A DNA stretch of 64,000 nt from Anisodus tanguticus (taxonomy: Eukaryota > Streptophyta > Magnoliopsida > Solanales > Solanaceae): contig CM067556.1 of assembly GCA_034509755.1 (NCBI GenBank), forward strand, positions 39,416,045-39,480,044. Direction: 5' to 3'. Positions within the stretch are counted from its first letter, which is position 1, and the number at the start of each line of letters is the position of its first letter. The translations under genes were made by a program, and so were the position numbers. Shown here one piece after another: positions 24,331-33,909 of this stretch. The notes beneath the pieces were generated by a model that had not been told where the DNA came from, did no database searches, and saw nothing but the letters and a program-made list of their open reading frames with translations.

Positions 24331-24366
24331 ACTTGATGAGTATTCATAGACAGTATTTCATAAAAT

Positions 24367-25428
24367 ATGAATATTTTCAGAAACTATAAACATAGTGTTA
24401 AGAACGCTAGAACGGAAGAATATGAACTTCCGCAACAGCTTGATGCTTTAAACAAATGGACGATTCCATTTGTCGCCACAAAAGAAATTTATAATTTCGG
24501 TATTTTCGAAAACCTTCGAAATCATCATATTATAAAGACGATCGAAGAATCGATCCAAATGGATAACCAGGAAAAAACTATTCAGTTATTTTCTGATTTT
24601 GATATCGATAGGTATCAAAAAATGCATTACAAATTTCTGCATATTGGTTTAGTGCAAATTGCTTTTAGACCCTTAACCTTAGAAGGTTTGCCGGAAAGCT
24701 TTATGACTGTCCTAAGAGATGCCAGAAATCTAAACTGGAAGCAATCTCTTATTAGTGCTATGCAGTCAAGCTTAGCCTACGGCCCAGTATATTTTAATGT
24801 CATACCTAATCTTACTTTATCTTTGTCTGATTCAAATGTATTGCATGCTTTGACTTTATATGTAAAAGCTAATGGGTATAATTACATGCCTGAAACAGAA
24901 GTTATGAGTATCTGTTATCGTGTTTATTTCCGAGTCTTAGATACCATGAATCCTAATTGTAAAATCATGGATGACAAGAGAAATAGGCAGACAGTCTTAA
25001 TTGAGACTAACTTAGCCAAAAGGTCTAAGATCACTACCAGAAGACCTATAAGCTGGGATGAAATTAATTATCCCGAAGATTGGCTAATAGAAAAGGCTAT
25101 CCCGGTACACCCTAGGATGGACTCCCAGATCACTCATGTGGTCCAGACTACTGTCGGTAGTATTCGCCTCCAGTTTTCTAAACAACCTAAAATAGGTAGA
25201 TCTTTGTCATCCCATTATTATATATCTCCTTTGGATGACACTGCTGGTACATCGACTATTAGAGCTTCTACTTCTAAAGTAGATGATGACCTTTACCGAG
25301 TCACCACCCCCTCAGAAATCTCTCGGGAGGAAAAAGTTGATAAGATAAAGGTTGAAAACCAGATTCCTGCTGAAATTCTGGCAGAAAACAGTAATTCTGA
25401 TTATACTGATTATTTCCATGATAGTTAA
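24367..25428 (+). CDS. Viral movement protein, 30K type
   Basis: An intact frame of 353 residues from ATG 24367 to TAA 25426-25428. The block from residue about 80 to 190 matches the 30K movement protein superfamily as seen in Caulimoviridae. It has HIGLVQIAFRPLTLEGLPES, then SSLAYGPVYFNVIPNLTLSL and a LTLYVKANG segment. Such proteins bind nucleic acid and enlarge plasmodesmata for cell-to-cell spread. The C-terminal third is Ser/Thr-rich with no recognised motif. The downstream ORF begins at ATG 25418, overlapping its end by 11 bases, so here the movement protein is a separate ORF rather than fused to the coat region. This could be original or the result of a shift. Confidence 0.88.
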   Translation: MNIFRNYKHSVKNARTEEYELPQQLDALNKWTIPFVATKEIYNFGIFENLRNHHIIKTIEESIQMDNQEKTIQLFSDFDIDRYQKMHYKFLHIGLVQIAFRPLTLEGLPESFMTVLRDARNLNWKQSLISAMQSSLAYGPVYFNVIPNLTLSLSDSNVLHALTLYVKANGYNYMPETEVMSICYRVYFRVLDTMNPNCKIMDDKRNRQTVLIETNLAKRSKITTRRPISWDEINYPEDWLIEKAIPVHPRMDSQITHVVQTTVGSIRLQFSKQPKIGRSLSSHYYISPLDDTAGTSTIRASTSKVDDDLYRVTTPSEISREEKVDKIKVENQIPAEILAENSNSDYTDYFHDS

Positions 25429-25845
25429 TTATCCTGATGATCCTTATTATTGCGGTTTGAATTATTATCCTGATTCTGACTTACGCAAGCTTATTAAGGA
25501 TAATTTTAATAGTCCTGATTATCTGCTTTTCCGTAATTGGTTTCATACCTTTTTCACAAAAGAAGAGCAAGATGAGATCACCGAACAATTTTATGGTGAA
25601 TTACAGACCAAACAGGATTTTAAATATTTTGTTAATTGGTTTGTTGAAGATTATGCTTTGCCTAATATCAATGTTATAGAAAGGCAGTGGCATTTAGACT
25701 CCAAAAAGTGCTCAAGAGTCTTTATCCTCCGGATGAACCTTTTTCATTAAAAAAGGATAGCAATAACAATGATTTACATGCTCAGCCTTATCTGAAGATC
25801 TTGCAGGGTGTTCTCAATGCTGACAATTGGAACAGCCTTTACAAA
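25418..25845 (+). pseudogene. Viral coat-protein region, N-terminal part
   Basis: It starts at ATG 25418 (MIVNYPDDPYYC...), overlapping the movement-protein stop. The frame ends at 25750. A one-base shift in the A-run near 25702-25706 moves to the frame of LKSLYPPDEPF, which stays open to the integration end at 25845. That end falls on a codon boundary, and the coat frame at the other end begins at 18153, so on a circular genome the two pieces would be collinear. The segment is acidic and aromatic with no named domain. Breaks: one shift and the integration point. Confidence 0.75.
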
Positions 25846-25960
25846 CAAAATCGTTTGCTCATCGCGGGTCATAGATGTCCCTCCAATAGGAAGGGGGCCA
25901 AACATTTGAGCATCAACCTCATTAATATGGGGCGCTGACATCGCCGTTGGCTAAACCATG
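25846..25960. repeat. 115-bp direct repeat flanking the virus, right copy
   Basis: See 18037-18151. Offset 7,809 bases, one mismatch. The first bases (caaaa) are also a plausible microhomology with the viral end. Confidence 0.9.
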
Positions 25961-26277
25961 AGAGTATAAAACTCGAGGGTATGAGTTTATTCCTCTCCCA
26001 CATGGGTATGAAAACTACCCAAAATAGTAGGATGTACGCCTGCCTACGCAAAACCATCAAGAACACTCAACAACCTGACCAACGTGTCTTATAGAACATG
26101 ATTAGCAATACAACCAGATTGATCATGGGAAAGCCCCATCTCCTCCTCAAGTAACTCATCCTGAGGCTCAATATACGACTCAGGGGAAACTGATCTAGCA
26201 AATGCATGTCCGCTCTTTCTGCCCCACCCCGAGCTAGTGCCGCTCCTCTAGCTATACCTCAGCCCCAAGTACGTCGA
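25961..26277 (-). pseudogene. Ty3-type gag relic, 5' part
   Basis: On the minus strand this continues the gag relic of 17605-18151 towards its N-terminus. It has an Arg/Gly/Ala-rich stretch near the start (reading around 26277-26200, with scattered stops), then an acidic PQDELLEEE-like segment, then a conserved region leading into MSAPHINE. Such basic Gly-rich N-termini are common in Solanaceae Ty3 gag proteins. Several stops interrupt it. It breaks at 26277, where the 14-kb cluster of another Ty3 family begins, and resumes on the far side at 40312 with the gag start codon. Confidence 0.65.
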
Positions 26278-26838
26278 TTTATATAAGGAGGGGATTTATG
26301 GTTATGTTGGTCAGAGTTATTTCAGGGCTAGACAGACACAAATATTGGAATCAAATGGAGGTTGGTGGAATAGGATGGTTTTCGGACAAATTAGATTTGT
26401 GGGAGGTGTACGGGTGCCCTTACGTGGTTTAGGGCTAAGACATTTGGAGAGAATGAACTAGACACGTTATAGGTTATGTTGATAGTTGGTATTTGGTGGT
26501 TGGATGGTGGTACGGTGGCGGAAATTGGTCGGGACAGTAAGGTATAAAGGTTGAACCCATGAGGACGGTGGAGTAATTGGTTGGGTTTTCGGTGTTTTTG
26601 GGAGGAGTTGGTTAACGACATTTTTGGTGTAGGTTGGGGAAGTGTTGTAGTGTATTGGGGTGAAAGTGATTAGGTAGTTTGGATAATGATTGGGCACGAA
26701 ATTTGATAGACAAGTTCGAGTACGGGTAAGGTGATGTAGGCCAGATGACCTTCTAATGTATTTGTGATAAAGTAACCGGATAGAACCTTGGCTTGGGTAT
26801 AGTTAGATCACAAAAGTTATAACTAGACTTACACCTAG

Positions 26839-26953
26839 GGTTTGGACCAAAAAAGGACCAATGGTTGGACTAAAAAGGACCGAGGATTGGACCACAAAAG
26901 GACCGAGGATTGGACCACAAAAGGACCAAGTTTTGGACCACAAAAAGACCAAC
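26839..26953 (-). repeat. 23-bp LTR minisatellite, five units
   Basis: Repeats of a 'ggaccacaaaaggaccga' core at 23-bp spacing. The same array has three or four units in the other four LTRs of the family. Confidence 0.85.
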
Positions 26954-27052
26954 TAAGATAACAACACAAAAGTTGAATAACTTAGCAATGTTTGAGAAAA
27001 CTCAAATATATTTCATAAAATTTCAATGTCTCCTTTCATCAACTACATCTCC

Positions 27053-27060
27053 TATTTATA
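27053..27060 (-). promoter_or_regulatory. TATA box of LTR a
   Basis: Minus strand tataaata, in the context conserved in all five LTRs of this family, upstream of the minisatellite. Confidence 0.6.
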
Positions 27061-27515
27061 ATAGTTATAAACCTTCTAGAAGAGCTAACAAGTTAGACAT
27101 AACAATGCATCTAGGCCGAATGGGAAAAGGGAGAAGTTCGACCGATTTGGGGGAAGGGAAAAAACCCAACTCTTCATGTTCTCTAGGACACCAATTTGTG
27201 TCATCCATGTAGATAAGTGCATGAACTAGCTAGTTCATGAATTACCTCCTTGGGGAACATTGAAAGCTTCCCCTTCTAGATGGTTCTCGGCTTGGTCATC
27301 TTATCTTATTACATGGCATAGTAATTAAGCTATAAGGATATCTAGTAATTAAGCTAGAAATTAAAACAAGCTAAAAGGTGGTCTCGTCCAAGACTTACAT
27401 AAAAGACAAAAAAATGTTTCCTTCTTGGATCTTCAAGTCTTGTCTTCAATTCCACTCCACACTCCACTCCGTATTAAGCATGTCATCATAGGAAGGTTGG
27501 CAATCTTTGGTAATC

Positions 27516-28775
27516 CTAGAAATCACGTCGTGGCTCATGTTGGAAACTTAAGTTCACGGTCTTCTTTTCATCATACTCCCCTTCTTTAACAGAATTTATC
27601 TTCAAATTCTCATCATCTATGTATGGTGATAAGTATCCAACATTAAATGTTGAATTAATACCTCCATAATCGTCTGGAAGTTCTACCTTGTAGGCGCTTT
27701 CCCCGAACATGGCCTATATCTTGAATGGACCATCCGCCCTCGACATTAGTTTGTTCTTTCTCATGTTGGGAAATATTTCCTTCCTTAGGGGTAGCCAAAC
27801 CAAGTCTCCGAGCTGGAATTATGGTTGAGTCCTTGACTTGTTCGCATCCATTTTGTACTTCGTATTGACCTTCTGAATTTGTGCTCGAATTTGATCATGT
27901 AATTTATTGAAGGCCTCAATTCGATCTTTAACCGTGAAGCTTAGGATTTCTTTCTTTGGGATTGGAACCAGATCAAAAGGTAAAAATAGGTTAGTGCCAT
28001 AAATAATTTCAAATGGAGCTTTACCCGTTGTACGAGATTGACTCCGATTATAAGCAAATTCCGCATGTGCCAACTTGATGTCCCAATCCTTGGTGGTCTT
28101 GCTCACCAATCCTCTTAATAGTGTGCCAAGAGTTCTATTAGTCACTTCCGTTTGGCCATCCGTTTGAGGATGATGGGAGGTACTAAATTGCAACTTGGTA
28201 CCAAGAAGTCTCCATAGTGTTTTCTAGAAATAACTTAGAAACTTCACATCCCTATCAGGCACAATAGTCTTAGGAACGCCATGCAATCTTACCACTTCCT
28301 TCAAATACAAGTCCGCAATATGTGTTGCATCATCGGTCTTGTGACAAGCAATAAAGTGTCCAATCTTCGAGAATATATCCACCACTACCATGATAGAGTC
28401 CTTGCCCCATTGTGTTCTTGGTAAGCCGAGGATGAAATCCAAGCTCACACCTTTCCATGGTTGCTCCGGAACCGGTAAAGTAGTATACAATCCTTTGTGG
28501 AAGAAACTTTTAGCCTTTTGACAAGTGGAGCACCTACTTACCACTCCATTTACATCTTTATCCATCTGTGGCCAGTAAACGTGTTCTTTTAGAATCTCCA
28601 AAGTCTTCACTAACCCAAAATGTCCAGCTAGTCCACCCAAATGCACTTCATGTACAAGTAATTCCCTCATGGAACATTTGGGCACACACAATTTGTTCCC
28701 TTTGAAAAGGAAACCTTCTACTATGGAATAAGAACTATGAACTCCACTATTACATTCTATCATTACGTCTTTCAA
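27516..28775 (-). pseudogene. Ty3 integrase (minus-strand element), broken
   Basis: Read from 28775 down. An HHCC zinc-binding module (HEVHLGGLAGH... RCSTCQKAK) is followed by the catalytic core with Asp in SLDFILGLP and Asp in VPDRDVKF. A stop lies between 28223 and 28194. The frame reopens at 28193 with HHPQTDGQTEVTNR, which carries the catalytic Glu. Another break near 27819 precedes the C-terminal domain with YKVELPDDYGGINSTFNVG and LSPYIDDE (27710-27516). Order and motifs are those of plant Ty3 integrases, which insert the DNA copy. It is the only copy in the cluster that retains the integrase core. A clear chromodomain was not seen. Confidence 0.88.
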
Positions 28776-28801
28776 CTCGGGATCTCATTCATAGAATTCT
28801 T

Positions 28802-29987
28802 TTAGCACTTCAAATCCCACAAGTTTTTTTTAGGTACGGTAAACATTACGTGCCTCCGAAAAAGCATATCCACCACTATGTTGGACTTTCCATCTTTTTG
28901 CCTTGTAGAGAATGTGAATGTTTGCAAGTATGCTACCCACTTAGCATGCCTTGGATTCAACTTTCTTTGACCATGTAAATAGTTGAAGGATTCATGATCT
29001 AATATAAGACAAAAGGTTTTGGCCTCAAATAATGTTCCCATTGGACCAAGGATCTCACAATAGCATAAAACTCCTTGTCATAAGTAGAATAATTGAACCG
29101 TGAACCACCTAATTTTTCACTAAAGAAAGAAATAGGTCATTTTTCTTGAATCAAGACGGCACCAACACCAACCCCACTAGAATCACATTCAACTTCAAAT
29201 AGTTTTTCAAAGTTCGGAATAGCTAGAACCGGTGCTTCACATAACCTTCTCTTCAAGGATTCAAAAGCTCTTTGTGCTCCTTGGGACCATTTAAACTCAC
29301 CCTTTTTCATTAGTTCAGTGATAGGGGGCAGCATGATAAAAAGAAGCCAAACCATGGAAACTTCTTACCTCACTTACATTCATAGGCTCGGCCCAACTCC
29401 GGATAGCTTCCACCTTGGATGGATCCACATGAATGCCCTCGGATGATACTATGTATCCTACGACTGAGATACTAGTAATCATAAAAGCACACTTCTCTAA
29501 CTTGCCATACAACTTTACATCTCTTAACTTCTCAAATAAAGCTTCTAAATGCGACAAGTGAGATTCCCTATCTTGACTATAAATCAAGATATCATCTAAG
29601 TAAACCACAACAAATTTACTCGTGAATGGTCGTAGTACCTCGTGCATGAGCCTCATGAAAGATCTTGGAGCATTACATAATACAAATGACATCACAAGTC
29701 ATTCGTAAAAACCATACTTGGTCTTGAAAGCCATATTCCATTTATCTCCCTCTCATATCCTCATTTGATGGTAGTCACTTCTCAAATCTATCTTGGATAA
29801 CAACTTGGCCCTACTCAATTCATCCAAAAGATCATCCAATCTCGGTATAGGAAATATGTACATCACAGTGATTTTATTGATCGCTCGGATATCAATACAC
29901 ATACGCCTAGTTCCATATTTCTTTGGCACTAACAAGACAGGTACCGCACAGGGACTAAGACTCTCTCAGAAAAAAGCCTTTGTCTAG
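28802..29987 (-). pseudogene. Ty3 reverse transcriptase and RNase H (minus-strand element), broken
   Basis: Read from 29987 down. The N-terminal RT motif MLVPKKYG..RRMCIDIRAINK (29935-29753) and SKIDLRSDYHQM are present. After a break, the frame 29695-29315 holds the catalytic VVVYLDDILIYSQ and the thumb. RNase H follows with FEVECDSSGVGVGAVLI (29355-29137). Another break precedes the later RNase H motif with LDHESFNYLHG (29041-28802). The frames are separated by stops and shifts, so the enzyme is dead. It is downstream of the protease relic at 30404-30661 and upstream of integrase, the normal Ty3 order. Confidence 0.88.
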
Positions 29988-29999
29988 TAATTCTTGCAC

Positions 30000-30661
30000 C
30001 TATCTTTGCAACTCCTTAGCCTCTTTCGGATTGCATCTATAGGATGGACGATTAGGTAATGAACTTCCTGGAATAAAATCAATAGCATGTTGAATACCTC
30101 TGATTCGTGGTAATCCAGGTGCAAGATCATCCGAAAATACATCTTCAAATTTCTTCAGGAGTTCCTTCAAGTCGACATCTTCAACCGTATCTCCCATGAC
30201 GACTCTTCTTATCCTTGCACACCAATGTATATATATGACTCCCTTTCTATCTCTGATGCATTAAACAAGAGGGCCTCAGAATTTTCTTTGCAGTTCTTGG
30301 CATTTTGGATTTTCATTTTCTTCACCTGACTAGGTGACAATGGTATCAACCAGACTTTCTTGTCATCGTTTTGAAAACAATAGACATTCTTTTCTCCATA
30401 ATGTTACGCTTTCCTATCAAATTGCCATGGCCGACCCAATAAAATATGACAAGCATCCATAGGTAGGATGTCACACCATATTTCATCTTCATACTTACCA
30501 ACCCGAAAACTAGCAAGAGCTTGTTTCATTACCTTTAGCCCTTTATCTTTGTTCAACCATTGGAGAGCATATGGTTTATGATGGCTGCGGGTAGGCAACT
30601 TCAATTTGTCCACCATTTCCATAGATCCACATTGTTACAGCTTCCTCCATCAATGATCATA
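30000..30661 (-). pseudogene. Ty3 protease and linker (minus-strand element)
   Basis: The minus strand near 30661-30640 reads MIIDGGSCNN, the retropepsin-type active-site loop (D-G-G). It is followed in frame 30622-30404 by KLPTRSHHKPY and a CHILLGRPWQFD motif. After a break, 30197-30000 holds the linker to RT, including FEDVFSDDLAPGLP and HAIDFIPGSSLPNRP, which are standard in plant Ty3 polyproteins. Several frame breaks. Confidence 0.8.
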
Positions 30662-30779
30662 TTACATACCTTGTCATTTACCTTGCATCGAATGTAAAAT
30701 AATTTCTCTCTTTGTGTCTCCTCCTGTTCTTCAAGTTAAACACTCAACACACACGTGAGAGTACAAAACATTCACCCTC

Positions 30780-31045
30780 TTCCGCAAGATCAACATCTTC
30801 CTCTAGGACCTCATTGACATCGGGTTTCTTAATAGCAAATGAGTCCCCACAATCTTGATACTCTTCTCTTTCATGCCTTGGGTTGTTTTGTCCAAACTCC
30901 TCCCAGACTCGAGATTATTAATCATGGCACGCCCCGTAAAGTCTTTATCAAGATTTGCGCTTGTTCCACAAAATTTCACTTATGATTCTCCGAAGTTCTT
31001 TATTTATGTTAGCCATAGCGTCAAGGTGTGGGATGTGAAAGCCTT
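30780..31045 (-). pseudogene. Ty3 gag relic with internal deletion (minus-strand element)
   Basis: Close to the primer site the minus strand matches the gag start MANINEELRR seen at 33028 and the QNNPRHER segment. It then jumps directly to the EEYQ... segment found at about 33919 in the plus-strand element. The gag core (WYENL type region) and zinc knuckle are missing. Stops are present. Confidence 0.65.
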
Positions 31046-31057
31046 GCTCTGATACCA
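31046..31057 (-). promoter_or_regulatory. tRNA-Met primer binding site, minus-strand Ty3 element
   Basis: The minus strand reads TGGTATCAGAGC exactly, a few bases after the LTR end at 31064. Confidence 0.85.
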
Positions 31058-31626
31058 AACTAAGGTATATTAGGAGGGGATTTATGGTTAGGTTGGTTGG
31101 AGTTGTTTTGGGGCTGGACGGACACAAATATGGGAATCAAATGGAGGTTGGTGGAATAGGATGGTTTTTGAACAGTTTAGGTTTGTGGGAGATGTACGGG
31201 TGCCCTTATATGGTTTGGGGCTAAGGCGTTTGGAGAGGATGAACTAGACATGTTGTAGGTTATGTTAGTGGTTGGTATTTGGTGGTTGTATGGTGGTAAG
31301 GTGGAGGAAACTGGTCGGGACAGTAAGCTACGAAGTTTGAACCTGATGAGGACGGTGGAGTAGTTGGTTGGGTTTTCGGGCGTTTTTGGGAGGAGTTGGT
31401 TAACAACGTTTTTGGTGTAGGTTGGGGAAGTGTTGTAGTGTATTGGGGTGAAAGTGATTAGGCAGTTTTGACAATGATTGGGCACAAAATTGATAGACAA
31501 GTTCGGGTGCGGGTAAGGTGATGTAGGCCAAGATGACCTTCTAATGTGTTTGTGACAAAGTAACTGGATAGAACCTTGGCTTGGGTATACTTAGATCACA
31601 AAAGTTCTAACTAGACTTACACCTAG

Positions 31627-31717
31627 GGTTTGGACCACAAAAAGACCAGGGTTGGACCACAAAAGGACCGAGGATTAGACCATAAAAGGACTAAGGTTTG
31701 GACCATAAAAGGACCAA
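31627..31717 (-). repeat. 23-bp LTR minisatellite, four units
   Basis: Same repeat as 26839-26953, one unit shorter. Confidence 0.8.
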
Positions 31718-31817
31718 CTAAGATAATAACACAAAAGTTGAATAACTTAGCAATGTTTGAGAAAACTCAAATATATTTCACAAAATTTCAATCTCTCTTT
31801 TCATCAACTACATCCCC

Positions 31818-31825
31818 TATTTATA
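31818..31825 (-). promoter_or_regulatory. TATA box of LTR b
   Basis: Minus strand tataaata in the conserved LTR context. Confidence 0.6.
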
Positions 31826-32150
31826 CTAGTTCTAAACCTTCTAGATGAGGTAACAAGATAGACATAACAATACATCTAGGCCGAATGGGAAATGGGGAGA
31901 GGTTTGGCCGATTTGGGGGAAAGGAAAAGACCCAACTCTTCAAGTTCTCTAGGCCACCCTTTTGTGTTATACATGAATATAAGTGCATGAACTCGCTAGT
32001 TCATGAATTACCTCATTAGGGAACGTTGGAAGCTTCCCTTTCTATATGGTTCTCGGCTTGGTCATCTTATCTTATTACATGTCATAGTAATTAAGCTACA
32101 AGGAGATCTAGTAATTAAGCTAGGAATTAAAAGAAACTAAAAGGTGGTCA

Positions 32151-32180
32151 CGGCTTGGTCATCTTATCTTATTACATGTC
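32151..32180. repeat. 30-bp copied filler at the head-to-head junction
   Basis: The 30 bases are identical to 32054-32083 inside LTR b and lie exactly between the broken LTR b and the broken LTR c. This is the pattern of a templated insertion made during double-strand break repair. Confidence 0.8.
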
Positions 32181-32215
32181 TATGTTGTTACCTCTTCAAG
32201 AAGATTTATAACTAG

Positions 32216-32223
32216 TATAAATA
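32216..32223 (+). promoter_or_regulatory. TATA box of LTR c
   Basis: tataaata followed by gggg, conserved in the family. Confidence 0.6.
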
Positions 32224-32323
32224 GGGGATGTAGTTGATGAAAGGAGACATTGAAATTTTATGAAATATATTTCAGTTTTCTCAAACTTTGCTAAGTTATT
32301 CAACTTTTGTGTTGTTATCTTAG

Positions 32324-32417
32324 TTGGTCCTTTTGTGGTCCAACCATTGGTCCTTTTGTGGTCCAACCCTCGGTCCTTTTGTGGTCCAACCCTTGGTCCT
32401 TTTGTGGTCCAAACCCT
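32324..32417 (+). repeat. 23-bp LTR minisatellite, four units
   Basis: Four 'ttggtccttttgtggtcca' units at 23-bp spacing just after the TATA region. Confidence 0.85.
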
Positions 32418-32985
32418 AGGTGTAAGTCTAGCTAGAAATTTTGTGATCTAACTATACCCAAGCCAAGGTTCTATCCGGTTACTTTGTCACAAACACATTA
32501 GAAGGTCATCTCGGCCTACATCACCTTACCCACACCAGAACTTGTCTATCAAATTTCATGCCCAATCATTGTCCAAACTGCCTAATCCCTTTCAGCCCAT
32601 TACACTAAAGTACTTCCCCAAGCTACACCAAAGAGGTCGTTAACCAACTCCTCCTAAAAACACCCGCAAACCCAACCAACTACTTCACCATCCTCACCGG
32701 GTTCAACCTTCGTACCTTACTGTCCCGACCAATTTTTGCCACCTTATCACCATCCAACCACCAAATACCAACCACCAATATAACCTACAATGTGTCTAGT
32801 TCATCCTCTCGAAACTCCTTAGCCCCAAACCACGTAGGGTACCCGTACACCTCCCACAAATATAAACTATCCGGAAACAGTCCTATTCGACCAACCTCTA
32901 TTTGATTCCCATATTTGTGTCCATCCAGCCCCAAACCAACTATGACTAACCTAACCATACAATCCCCTCCTTATATACATGAGTT

Positions 32986-32997
32986 TAGTATCAGAGC
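32986..32997 (+). promoter_or_regulatory. tRNA-Met primer binding site, one mismatch
   Basis: tagtatcagagc, one base from TGGTATCAGAGC, seven bases from the LTR end. Confidence 0.75.
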
Positions 32998-33027
32998 AAG
33001 GCTTTTCCGACCCACGCCTTGACGTTA

Positions 33028-33904
33028 TGGCTAACATAAATGAAGAACTTCGGAGGACCATAAATTACATTATTGCGGAACAAATGCAAATCTTGAGAAG
33101 AGAGTATGCAGAATGTGCCATGATTAATGATGCCGAGTCCGGGGAGGTTGTTGCACAAAACAACCCGAGGCATGAAAGGAAAGATGACCGAAGTCTACGA
33201 TTTCATCTTTCAACCTTTGAAGGAAATATGGACGCGGAAGAGTTTCTTGAATGGTTAAGGGCCATTGAGAGGCTTTTCAAATACAAGCAATATGATGACC
33301 ACAAGTTTTTTAAGGTTGCTACATTGAAGTTGAAGGAATTCACTTCTGTGTGGTATGAAAACCTCAAAACAAGCCGGAGGAGGAATTGGAAGACCAAGAT
33401 TGAATCTTTGGACAAACTAAAGAAACATTTGAAGAACAAGTTCTTGCCAAGGGAGTATGAACAATACCTATAACTCAAGCTCACCAAACATCGTCAAGGA
33501 GTTCTTAAAGTTGAGGAATACGTTCGATAGTTCGAGAATGTGACCATGCTTTATGACTTAGAAGAAAAGGAGGCTCAAAGGATTGCACGATACATTGGAG
33601 GCTTGAACGTGGTGATTCAAGAGAAGATCAAAGTTGCAACATACAAAAATCATTTGAAGACATATGTCACTTAGCACTCAAGTTTGAAAAACAACAAAAG
33701 AAAGGTACCCCAAAATCCTATGTAAAGCCCACTTATGTTAAAGAAAAGGGAAGTACCCCTTTTACTAACCCATTGTATAGCCAAGAAAGTGTAGAAAAAG
33801 ATAAAAGAAAGAAAGTAGAGCTTACAAAAGGGGTAGATAGAAGTAGAAAAGGTATTTTAAATGTCAAGGATTAGGACACTTTGCAAATGAATGTCCTAAC
33901 CCTC
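33028..33904 (+). pseudogene. Ty3 gag (plus-strand element 1)
   Basis: It starts at ATG 33028 (MANINEELRRTI). The frame is open to 33473 and holds the gag core with FEGNMDAEEFLEWL and KEFTSVWYENLKT. A stop at 33471-33473 breaks it. Homology continues in shifted frames to a zinc knuckle at about 33856-33895, reading YFKCQGLGHFANEC, in which the first Cys of CX2CX4HX4C has become Tyr. Gag forms the virus-like particle. This is the only copy in the cluster with most of gag. Confidence 0.8.
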
Positions 33905-33909
33905 GGGTA

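Larger units (their letters stand above)
23501..24366 (+). promoter_or_regulatory. Viral intergenic region: promoter and long leader
   Basis: 866 bases between the last viral ORF and the movement protein. They hold a TATA box at 23781, a Lys/Ser-free noncoding leader of roughly 550 bases, and the primer site at 24316. AATAAG at about 23860-23866 could act as a weak polyadenylation signal, which in this family lies downstream of the start site so that the pregenomic RNA is terminally redundant. Leader structure was not computed. Confidence 0.7.
18152..25845 (+). mobile_element. Endogenous pararetrovirus (Caulimoviridae), about 7.7 kb
   Basis: Gene content and order on a circular map: movement protein (24367-25428), coat-protein region (25418-25845 joined across the integration point to 18153-19907), protease-reverse transcriptase-RNase H (19908-22124), an RG-rich ORF (22127-23500), then promoter and leader (23501-24366) with a tRNA-Met primer site. 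There are no LTRs and no integrase, as expected for this family. The length fits one genome. Both integration ends fall inside the coat-protein region and the frames agree across the join to within one ambiguous base, as if one circular genome was opened there. Gene content is compatible with florendovirus- or petuvirus-like endogenous lineages, but the genus is not settled. Several frame breaks in the coat region show it is defective. Confidence 0.92.
26278..27480 (-). repeat. LTR a (3' LTR of the minus-strand Ty3 element)
   Basis: It ends on the minus strand with CCCCTCCTTATATA plus a decayed CA at 26278. It aligns with the LTRs at 31064-32150, 32181-32979, 35745-36854 and about 39095-40282. 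It holds a TATA box and a 23-bp minisatellite (five units, 26839-26953). The 5' border near 27480 is approximate because no intact 5' LTR start survives in the cluster. Confidence 0.75.
31064..32150 (-). repeat. LTR b (5' LTR of the minus-strand Ty3 element), truncated
   Basis: It aligns with LTR a. Its 3' terminal bases are altered (ggtatattaggagggg on the plus strand). Its 5' end is missing: it stops at about 32150, at the head-to-head junction with LTR c. Confidence 0.75.
32181..32979 (+). repeat. LTR c (5' LTR of plus-strand Ty3 element 1), truncated
   Basis: It matches LTR e from about 39483 onward and ends CCCCTCCTTATATACA at 32979. The 5' part is missing at the junction. It forms a long inverted repeat with LTR b. 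Confidence 0.78.

Noticed and set aside
26391..26697. Overlapping Pro/Thr/His-rich minus-strand frames (repeated at 31177, 36530 and 39860)
   Set aside because: They lie inside the 3' part of the LTRs and recur only because the LTRs are homologous; no domain and no conserved frame.
27516..27710. Possible stand-alone small gene with a VELPDDYGG motif
   Set aside because: It is the C-terminal domain of the broken Ty3 integrase, not a separate gene.
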